NCBI GenBank assembly: GCA_965240325.2
Contig: OZ251225.1
Coordinates: 2,604,001 to 2,668,000, forward strand
DNA: 64,000 bases
Reading direction: 5' to 3'
From: Rebecca billardiae RCC1528
Lineage: Eukaryota > Haptophyta
In this document: positions 56,820 to 64,000 of the stretch, piece by piece
Numbering within the stretch: position 1 is the stretch's first letter
Layout: each line of letters opens with the position of its first letter
Notes under the pieces: model-generated
Told to the model about the DNA's origin: nothing
Seen by the model: the letters and a program-made list of their open reading frames with translations, nothing else
Database searches by the model: none
Program-made: the position numbers and the translations under genes

Positions 56820-57440
56820 GACGGCGGGTCGCGGGGTCAAGGGTCGCTCGGCGGCCGAGGCGTCGGAGGGACGGCAAGCACGTCGTTCAGAAGTAATTTG
56901 ACGCAACCTGGTCAGCTAGAGCGGGGTTGATGAGCGGCTAATTGAACTATTTCGTAGTAATTGCAGATAGAGGTGAACCACTGATCATCACCGCAAGCTT
57001 GTGCTCCGTTAGGGAACGAATGTCGAAATAAAAACACCAACGAACCCCTGAAGTAAAATCTCCGCCACGATGGCTGAGCGCGGATGGGGCGGGGATGCCA
57101 CAAATCTTCATCTTGGACTTGTGGCGGGGTAGCAGTCAGTGTTGCGTGGTCGGCAGCCCATAGCCCGTAGGCCAAAGCCACGTTCAAAACCGACGCCTGC
57201 ATGTAGGACAGGCACGTCCCGACGTGCTCCTACACAGAGCCCGTGCACGTGAGACATTCGGGGCCCGCGGGACCGGCGGGAAAGCGAGCGGGTGCATTTT
57301 GAGCGTCTGGTGCTTTCACAGAGCCGCAAACCATACCCCTGAGCAGACGCGGCGCAGGGTCACGTGTCGCAGCTGCTGCGACATCTTGAAGGTAGGATGA
57401 CCTCCCCGCGCCAGGCATCATCCGCTAGACCCTCTGCGCA
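56820..57440. other. Intergenic, no gene seen
   Basis: 5' flank of the putative plastid protein gene. No supportable frame on either strand. Confidence 0.45.
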
Positions 57441-57644
57441 TCACTTGGGGTGAGCGAGTGGCGCATCGCCGCCTGAGGCGCGCTGCCCTCGAGTATCTGC
57501 CACCAGCCGTCGGAGCTCGTCCTGGACGCGTTGAAGCTGGAAGTACGCATCGCCCGCGAGCCGAGTTTCTTCCTTCGTGAACCGCGTCAGCTGTTTGAGC
57601 GCCTCTGCTGTGGAGCACGGCTCGCGGGACTCAACTCGCAGCAT
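57441..57644 (-). CDS. Small coiled-coil protein, unknown function
   Basis: 67 residues, intronless, with one amphipathic helix (AEALKQLTRFTKEETRLAGD then AYFQLQRVQDELRRLVAD). It has sound codon use and sits head-to-head with MFAP1, 167 bp apart, matching other pairs in the window. Size and helix recall small subunits of vesicle or centromere complexes, but I cannot name a family. It might be one exon of a larger gene. Confidence 0.5.
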   Translation of the reverse strand: MLRVESREPCSTAEALKQLTRFTKEETRLAGDAYFQLQRVQDELRRLVADTRGQRASGGDAPLAHPK

Positions 57645-57811
57645 GGCGACGTGACGCTCTCACGTCCGCGCTAGGCGGTAGCGTTCGGCATCGCGCGGCC
57701 GACTGCGACCCCGGACTTTGTCACAGGACTTTTGGAACTTGTCCAAGCCGGACACCAGCACCAACAAGGCAGCAGAAGACGAAGGCTGCCCCGCCATCGT
57801 TGACTACCGCG
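57645..57811. promoter_or_regulatory. Putative bidirectional promoter, small coiled-coil / MFAP1
   Basis: 167 bp between divergent starts. Inference from layout. Confidence 0.4.
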
Positions 57812-59260
57812 ATGAGTGGCGCGCGCACGGTCGCAGAGCGCGGGCAGCACGCCTCCTTGACGGGCACGGGGCGCTCCGAGGTCCACGAGCCAGGTATCGA
57901 GGTCGTGCCCGTCAAGCGCTACCGCCCGGGCAAGGCGCCCGACTGGCTGCGGGAGCAGGAGGGTCTGTCTGCGGCCGGATCCAACCTTCAGCTGCCTGCA
58001 CCGCCGCACAAGCCGGCGGAGGACAGCAGGCCGCGCGTGCGGCACGAGGCGCAGATCGTGGCGACCTCCCGTCCTGACGCGTCGGCGAAGCGGCCGTCGC
58101 GGGACGACGAGGAGGACGATGACGACGAGGAGGAAGACGAGATTGAAGCCAGACGGGCACGCGCGCGTGCCAAGATGCGCCAGCAAGAGGCTGCGGCCTC
58201 GGCTGCCGCCGGTGGCGCCGGCCCGGCGGGCGCGGCGGCCGCCGATGACGGCGTCGGGGAGGAGGAGGAGGAGTCCGAGTACGAGACCGACTCGGGCGAG
58301 GACGACGACGACGACGACGACGACGACACCGGCGGCGGCGGCGGGCGCGTGCTGCTCAAGCCTGTGTTTGTGAGCAAGACGGCGCGTGCGACCGTGCGCG
58401 AGCGCGAGCTCGAGGAGGCGGCGGCGGAGGAGGAGGAGAAGCGGAAGATCGAGCGGCTCGCGGAGCGTCGGAAGGAGACCCTCGACCTCGTCGTGCAGAC
58501 CGTCCGCCTCGAGGACGAGGCCGAGTCGGCGAAGCTCGAGCTCGACCCCGCGCTGCCGGACGACGACGACGAGGCGGACGAGCTCGAGGAGTACGAGGCC
58601 TGGAAGGTGCGCGAGCTGCGGCGGGTGAAGGCGGAGCGCGACCGGCGGGTGGCGGCGGAGAACGAGCGGCGCGAGCTCGAGCGCCGGCGCAACCTCACCG
58701 AGGAGGAGCGCGCGCGCGAGGACGCCGAGCGGCTCGCGGCGCAGCACGACAAAAAGGACGGCGCTGTCGAGCGGCGCTTCTTGCAAAAGTATTATCACAA
58801 GGGGGCCTTCTACCAGGGCGACGACGAGAAGGGGGACCCGCTGCTCGGCGACGTGATGCGGCGCGACTTTGGCGAGGTGCGTGCGAGGCGCCGCGCGCGC
58901 GCGCGCGCGCGCGCAGCCCCGGAGCCAGCCCCACCGAGCCCACCGCGCACCCATCTCACACTGGTCGCCGCGCGGCGCGCGCCTTTGTCCCCGCGCGCGC
59001 TCCAGGCGACGGGGAACGACAGGATTGGCAACAAGGCGAGCTTGCCCGCTGTCATGCAGGTCAAGAAGTTTGGCTTCAGGAGCCAGGTGAAGTGGACGCA
59101 TCTGTCCGCAGAGGACACCACCGAGAAGGAGGCCATCTTCGCCGCGCGCGATCGCCAGCCCGGCGCCTACGTACCTGGGCCGCCACGTGCCGGGCTCGCT
59201 GGCAGGCGGACTGGTGGCGACGACTTCTCGCGCCCGTCAGGCAAGCGCGCGCGCAGATGA
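57812..59260 (+). CDS. MFAP1: Spliceosomal factor MFAP1
   Basis: Exons 57812-58876 and 59006-59260 give 439 residues, the same length as human MFAP1. The 129-bp intron (GTGCGT...CCAG) is a multiple of three without stops, so it reads through as an Arg/Ala-Pro insert. Conserved blocks: an N-terminal VVPVKRYRPGKAPDW, two acidic runs, long charged helices (RREL-ERRRNLTEEER), then FLQKYYHKGAFYQ, VMRRDFGE, LPAVMQVKKFG and KWTHLSAEDTT. MFAP1 is a component of the spliceosomal B complex. An upstream ATG at 57800 would add four residues. Confidence 0.92.
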   Translation: MSGARTVAERGQHASLTGTGRSEVHEPGIEVVPVKRYRPGKAPDWLREQEGLSAAGSNLQLPAPPHKPAEDSRPRVRHEAQIVATSRPDASAKRPSRDDEEDDDDEEEDEIEARRARARAKMRQQEAAASAAAGGAGPAGAAAADDGVGEEEEESEYETDSGEDDDDDDDDDTGGGGGRVLLKPVFVSKTARATVRERELEEAAAEEEEKRKIERLAERRKETLDLVVQTVRLEDEAESAKLELDPALPDDDDEADELEEYEAWKVRELRRVKAERDRRVAAENERRELERRRNLTEEERAREDAERLAAQHDKKDGAVERRFLQKYYHKGAFYQGDDEKGDPLLGDVMRRDFGEVRARRRARARARAAPEPAPPSPPRTHLTLVAARRAPLSPRALQATGNDRIGNKASLPAVMQVKKFGFRSQVKWTHLSAEDTTEKEAIFAARDRQPGAYVPGPPRAGLAGRRTGGDDFSRPSGKRARR

Positions 59261-59931
59261 CGCGTGGGACCCGTGACCTGTAGTCTTAGCAGTGTCAGTC
59301 GTCGTGGGAGGAGCGACAAAACATCAGAGTCTCGTCATTCAGAGTCGTTTATAATCAGGACTACTACTGATGCATCACTGTATAGTCATAATAGTGGCAG
59401 GTTGCTAAACCGTAAACTTGGCGGTAAACGAGAATCACGAGAGAGTCGTACTATGTCGCTATATATATATATAGCACAGTGATAGTATTCTTACTTATAC
59501 TCCCCGCCCATGACGACGATGCCGGAGTGCTGATGATTCTGACGATGATCGATCTAATATATCGCAGCTGTGAGTGACCTGACCGCACCCGTGGAGACAC
59601 GGTCACGGTTCGCCGGGCCCCGCCCCCGGGCCGTCAGCCGGGCCCGGGCCCGGGCCGCCAGGGGCAGGACCGGCCGGGCCGGGCCGAGCCGCGGACGCAT
59701 CGTGCAGGCTCCGCCGTCAGGCGGACCCGCGGACGTGTCGCAGCCGCCGTCAGGCAGACAGCCACAAGTCCCTCACAGTGGCTGGGGCACGCCACACAGT
59801 GACACCGACGGTGAGGTTCCTGCAGTGCCCGTGTCGACCGGCAGGCGAGGGCTCCGCCAGGCGGCAATAAGCCGACCACGTCCGGGCCGGATGGCCCGGC
59901 AGGAGCGCTGGCTCGTCTGTCCAGCTCATGG
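59261..59931. other. Intergenic between convergent genes
   Basis: Holds the 3' UTRs of MFAP1 (+) and the WW-metallopeptidase gene (-), with an ATATAT run near 59459-59474. No gene seen. Confidence 0.5.
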
Positions 59932-61616
59932 TCACACCTCCGCGGACGCATGCTCGATCGACCTCGGCCCGAGGCACGGCAGGCATGGGCCAAGGCACAG
60001 GCGGAGACACCTCGGCAGCCTGCTCGCGCGCCGGGGTGTTGGCGAGTCTGGAGGCGCGCCTGTGAGCGGCTTTGTGCTGTGCACGTCCTCCGCGCCGCTG
60101 CACGGCACGAGCGGGGCCTCGCTCGAGGCGCTCATCTCGCGGTGCACGAGCTCCACGCCGTCGCCAGCGTGTGTCGGCCGCGCGCGCTCGCGCAAGCTCG
60201 GCCGCTTGGCCGCCACGGCCGGCGGCGGGTCCCAGCTGCGCGCAGTCGACACGCACGGACGCGCGCAGGGGAGGAGGCCGCCGTTCGGCCGAGCAGGCGC
60301 GTGAGCCGCCAGCGCGGGACGCGCGAGGCCCCCCGCGCGAGGGCCCCACGCAGCACGCCCCGCTTCCCCGCGCGCGGACGTGACCCACGCGCCGCCCCGG
60401 GCGCGCGGCGCACCGCTTCTCGTGCGTCACGCGGTTGAACCACCAGGTGCGGCCGGCGTCTGTTACGTACTGCTCCCACACGTCATCCTCGTGGCGCGCC
60501 TCCTCCTGCGCGGCTCGGAGCAGCTCCCACAGCTCGGGCGAGCGCATCGCCTCGAGCAGCTGCGCGGAGCGCTGCTTGAGCAGCTCGCGCTTGTGCCCGA
60601 GCGTCGGCGACGTCTCGAGCAGCTGCATGTCCGTCATCAGCGCCGCCCACACCTCCGCCTTGTCCTCCGCGGCCGACGCGGTCGAGTACCGGTTGAGGAA
60701 GGCGTCGCTCTGCGCGGAGCCGATGTATCCCGAGGTCGAGTCCTCGCTGCGCATCACGGCGCCACCCTTGCCGTACTGGAAGCCCGCCGGGTTGAGCTGC
60801 TGCCTGCGCGGCGACGGCAACGAGACACGCGCCGGCGCGGGCAGAGCGCATGGCGCGCGAGCCGGACACACACGCCGCGTGAGCGACGGGCGGACTGGCG
60901 CGGCGGATGTGCCACCGGGAGCGCGGCCATCGCGCGCGGCAGGGCGCGCTCGCGCGCGTATCGCCTCGCCGAGCTCGGCCCGCCGCGCGCTGGCCGCGCG
61001 CCGCGCACCACTCGCTGTCCCCGAACTCGTAGTCGCGGCCGAGCATTGTGTAGTCGGCAAAGTGCCACAGCTCGTGGTGGAACGACGAGACGGCGCGGCG
61101 CTTGGGCTGGCGCTGGCAGTCGATGTACATCGTGCGCGAGTGGAAGGAAGGGACGTGCCCTCGCCGCTGCCCGCCGTAGTGTAGCCGGCTGCAGAAGATG
61201 ATGCGATCGAGCCCCGCCTTGGACGGGAAGCCCGACGGGTAGCGCAGGAACTCGGGCGCAATCTGCTCGATCGTGCGCACCATGTCCTCCGCGGAGGGGG
61301 GCTGGCCCGAGATGGTCTTGCACTCGGGCATATCCGATCCGAACGAGTGGGTGCACACCCAGCAGATGTGATCAAGCCCGTTGTCGCGCGCGGCGAGCTT
61401 GGCAGAGGGGGCAGCGGCCAGGCCTGAAGCAGTCAGCACCTCGGTTAGGTGCGCTGTCGGCGGCTGTGGCTGCGCCCACGTCTTCTGCCCGTTCTCCGCG
61501 TGCATCCAGAAGACTCGTCCGCCGTGCTCGGGCGACGCGTATGCCAGCCACGGCAGGCTGTCCAGGCCCTGCCCATCGAGGCGCCTGGCCGCGCCCGCAC
61601 TGCCACCACCCGCCAT
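59932..61616 (-). CDS. Metallopeptidase-like protein flanked by two WW domains
   Basis: Exons 61009-61616, 60414-60803 and 59932-60235 (introns 205 and 178 bp, GTGCGC donors, both phase 2) give 433 residues. WW domain 1 is at about 23-50 (LPWLAYASPEHGGRVFWMHA to TWAQP). The central domain has HHELWH (His181, Glu182, His185; HExxH) followed by FADYTMLGRDYEFGDSEW and NRYSTASAAEDKAEVWAALM, where an Asp or Glu could be the third zinc ligand. WW domain 2 (WEQYVTDAGRTWWFNRVTHE then KRWDPP) is completed exactly by the second splice. No signal peptide. The core resembles bacterial-type zinc peptidases with a helical C-terminal half. WW domains would recruit Pro-rich partners. Divergent from the PLP enzyme. 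Confidence 0.8.
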
Positions 61617-61877
61617 GGCGGTTCCCCCGGGCGTGAGACGTGAAGATGCCCGTGTGGCCGTGTCGCCTCCACGGCGAAATGATTTACGAGAATGCGGGTA
61701 AAGGCGCCGCATCTGACCTTTTTGAAACGGTGGGTGGTCTTAAGCTTCGTCCAATCAACGGCCACTGTCTTCGCGAGTTCTCGGTGCGTTTAGTCGTTTA
61801 GTCGTCGCACATCCAGTTCGTCGCGGTGCGGCTCGCACCCGTCCGTCCGCACGCCGGGGTTCGCGTCGCTCCCGACG
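61617..61877. promoter_or_regulatory. Putative bidirectional promoter, WW-peptidase / PLP enzyme
   Basis: 261 bp between divergent starts. Inference from layout. Confidence 0.45.
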
Positions 61878-63107
61878 ATGCTCGGCCTTCTCGCGCTCGC
61901 GCCATGGCTCGCCAGGGCAGCCATGGGCGGAGCCAGCGACACTACCTTCGTGCACGCCGGTCGCGGCGACATGGGCTCCGACGCGCACTGCCCGCCCATC
62001 GATCTGAGCACAACCTATCCGATCCCGGACCTCGCGACCGCGACGGCGTCCATGAAGTCGCTCGGCTCGGGAGGGCATCCAAAGGGGTCCTCGATCTACC
62101 AGCGGATGCACAACCCCAACGTCGCTCGCTTCGAGCAGGCGCTCGCGTCGCTCGAGGCCACCGACGAGGCGGTCGCGTTTGCGTCCGGCATGGCGGCCCT
62201 CACCGCGGCGGTGCTGGCCGCGCGCACCAAGGACAAGAAGCACATCGTCGGCGTGCGCCCGCTGTACGCCGCGACGGACTCGCTGATCCTATGCGGCATG
62301 CTTGACGTCGAGGTCTCGTGGGCCACGCCCGACACCGTCGCCCAGCACATCCGCGACGACACGTGCCTCGTGCTCTGCGAGTCTCCCGCCAACCCCACGT
62401 GCACGATCATCGACATCGCGGCGGTGTGCAAGCAGGCGGGGGGCGTGCCCGTGCTGGTGGACTCCACGTTCGGCACGCCCGTTTGCCAGCAGCCCGCCAA
62501 GCTCGGCGCGGCCATGGTCGTGCACTCGTGCACCAAGGCCATCGGCGGGCATGGCGACATCCTGGGCGGAGTTGTCGCGTGCGACGGCGAGTGGGGCAAG
62601 AAGCTGCGACGCGTGCGCGCGCTCACCGGGGCCAACCTGCACCCGATGGCGGCGTACCAGCTGCACCGCGGTCTGCAGACGCTCCCAGTGCGCATGCGAG
62701 CCGCCGAGCACTCCGCCATCGAGATCGCCAAGCGGCTGGCCTCGAGCCCGCACGTCGAGCGCGTGAGCTTCCCTGGCGCGAGCGGCGGTCCGACTGACAA
62801 GCTCGTGGGCGCGGGGAAGCAGATGAGCGGGCCGGGAGCGATGATCGCGTTCGACCTCGCCGGAGGGTACGAGGCTGCGCGTGCGCTGATGAGCGCGGTG
62901 CGCCTCGTCACCCCGGCCGTCAGCCTGGGCACGACGGATACCCTCATCCAGCACCCAGCGGGGATGACGCACACCAGCCTGCCGCAGGACGCCAAGGATG
63001 CCGGCGGGATCGGCCCCGGGCTGATCCGGCTGAGCGTGGGCCTGGAGGATGTGGAGGACATCTGGGATGACCTCGCGCAGGCACTCGAGGTGGGAGCCGG
63101 GAGCTGA
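61878..63107 (+). CDS. Cys/Met-metabolism PLP enzyme (transsulfuration family)
   Basis: 409 residues, intronless. Fold-type I PLP enzyme of the cystathionine gamma-synthase, O-acetylhomoserine sulfhydrylase and methionine gamma-lyase family. The PLP Lys is Lys220 in HSCTKAIGGHGD; Asp195 in VDSTFGTP pairs with the pyridine nitrogen; Tyr74 and Arg76 in SIYQRMHNP correspond to the YxRxxNP motif. LIRLSVGLEDVEDIW closes the family C-terminus. Eye-level motifs do not separate synthase, sulfhydrylase and lyase. A hydrophobic leader (MLGLLALAPWLARA) precedes Met16 at 61923, the start expected for a soluble enzyme, so either a targeting signal or an over-long start is possible. Could use the O-acetylhomoserine made by MetX at 4697. 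Confidence 0.88.
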   Translation: MLGLLALAPWLARAAMGGASDTTFVHAGRGDMGSDAHCPPIDLSTTYPIPDLATATASMKSLGSGGHPKGSSIYQRMHNPNVARFEQALASLEATDEAVAFASGMAALTAAVLAARTKDKKHIVGVRPLYAATDSLILCGMLDVEVSWATPDTVAQHIRDDTCLVLCESPANPTCTIIDIAAVCKQAGGVPVLVDSTFGTPVCQQPAKLGAAMVVHSCTKAIGGHGDILGGVVACDGEWGKKLRRVRALTGANLHPMAAYQLHRGLQTLPVRMRAAEHSAIEIAKRLASSPHVERVSFPGASGGPTDKLVGAGKQMSGPGAMIAFDLAGGYEAARALMSAVRLVTPAVSLGTTDTLIQHPAGMTHTSLPQDAKDAGGIGPGLIRLSVGLEDVEDIWDDLAQALEVGAGS

Positions 63108-63765
63108 GGCGGCGGCGGAGGCGACGCGGGCACCTCGCTAGTGACTGCGATGATCTGTGCGCGCGGCCCGCCACTCGGCGCTCTGTTGCCAGGGTTGTCG
63201 GGGAGGAGCCCTGACTGCTGAGTGTCAGTGAGGCAGCAGGGCTGGTTGCTGCTGGTCGCGTGGGCCCGGGCGCCGCGCCGCTGGCAGCACCGCCATACAT
63301 CAGCCCAGGGCCCAGGCCGCCGCCAGGCTCAGCGCCGGCGGCGCAGCGCGCGCATCGCGCCGCCCGTCCCGTTACGGACGGCCCTGATGCCGCCTGGCGG
63401 GCTGGAGGTGCCCATCATGTGTGATGTGGCATGTGCCGCCCTGAGCTCGTCTGCGAAGTAGTGCGAGCGCGCGGCGATCTGCGATGACGATCGTCATCGT
63501 GCGCGCGCGACTTCACGGGTAGTGGCGCTTCAGGTTACGAAATGCCAGCCCGATCCGCTTTAATTATTAATACACCGGCCGAGCCGGCGCGGGTCAGCGG
63601 CTAACTGCTACAAGATTGCTGCGCCAGAAATAATAATATCGCGTATTATAATATATATATGTAATTATTTACGGAGGCTTGCGGCCCCCGATGCCATGAT
63701 GACTGATCGGTCCGCGGACTGCTACTCTAAGTTAAGGCTACTACTGACGACGACTGCACTTTAGA

Positions 63766-63850
<85 letters not shown>

Positions 63851-64000
63851 CAGGGAACGCGTCTTGAGGCATGACGGTCGAGGTCGCGTGACGAGCTTCG
63901 GCTCTTGTTTGCGGTGGTGAGCACAACGTGTTTTCGTGTGCTTGGGCTCATGTTTCGTTCATTTCAGAATTTTCTGGAATGCTTCGAGATGCCGCCGCAG
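63108..64000. other. Intergenic, no gene seen
   Basis: 3' flank of the PLP-enzyme gene to the window edge. GC-rich at first, AT-rich after 63540, with the (TA)n tract listed separately. The last 150 bp show no recognisable frame. Confidence 0.5.
63769..63842. repeat. (TA)n microsatellite, about 37 units
   Basis: A pure alternating TA run, followed by TTATATG. Confidence 0.97.

Noticed and set aside
57671-59101. A 476-codon minus-strand frame opposite MFAP1
   Set aside because: It consists of Leu/Val/Arg-rich shadow sequence; the plus strand encodes unmistakable MFAP1 blocks.

Overview
The window is nuclear DNA from a photosynthetic, flagellated eukaryote. Gene bodies are very GC-rich, most genes are split by short GT-AG introns (donors mostly GTGCGC, GTACGC or GTGCGT; acceptors usually CGCAG), and intergenic DNA contains long (TA)n, (AC)n and (GA)n tracts. 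A CFAP157-like gene implies cilia, and one product looks like a plastid-targeted preprotein with a bipartite leader. The combination best fits a haptophyte-type microalga, but this is inference from gene style rather than from a marker gene. No rRNA, tRNA, CRISPR array or virus was recognised.

Layout. 1-2.3 kb: a perfect large inverted repeat that runs off the left edge. 2.35-8.1 kb: an atypical TSH-loop MAP kinase (-), a homoserine O-acetyltransferase (+), a cluster of small repeats and a MITE, and a Yippee-like gene (+). 8.1-12 kb: gene-poor, with microsatellites and a 122-bp tandem repeat. 12-21 kb: a small membrane protein (-), a roughly 2,050-residue coiled-coil protein (+) and a four-helix membrane protein (-). 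22-28.6 kb: a Golgi-type glycosyltransferase (-), a LamG-like surface protein (+) and a CFAP157-like ciliary protein (+). 28.6-32.1 kb: gene-free, with a three-copy repeat cluster. 32-38 kb: CCA-adding enzyme (-) and a mid-SUN protein (+). 38-43.4 kb: an unresolved gene, a sulfotransferase (-) and a Tudor-PHD protein (-). 43.6-48.1 kb: a multi-pass membrane protein with a RING finger (+) and an inverted pair of near-identical small genes. 48.9-56.8 kb: a large secreted glycosidase-like protein (-), a Rieske protein (+), a Romo1/Mgr2-like protein (-), a membrane coiled-coil protein (+) and a putative plastid protein (-). 57.4-63.1 kb: a small coiled-coil ORF (-), splicing factor MFAP1 (+), a WW-metallopeptidase-WW protein (-) and a transsulfuration-family PLP enzyme (+).

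Nine gene pairs are divergent with roughly 130-260 bp between start codons, so shared bidirectional promoters appear to be the main layout rule. MetX at 4.7 kb and the PLP enzyme at 61.9 kb could act in the same O-acetylhomoserine route to sulfur amino acids. The other genes serve unrelated housekeeping, ciliary, secretory and mitochondrial roles. Splice sites were assigned by hand from reading-frame continuity, GT/GC-AG signals and family conservation.
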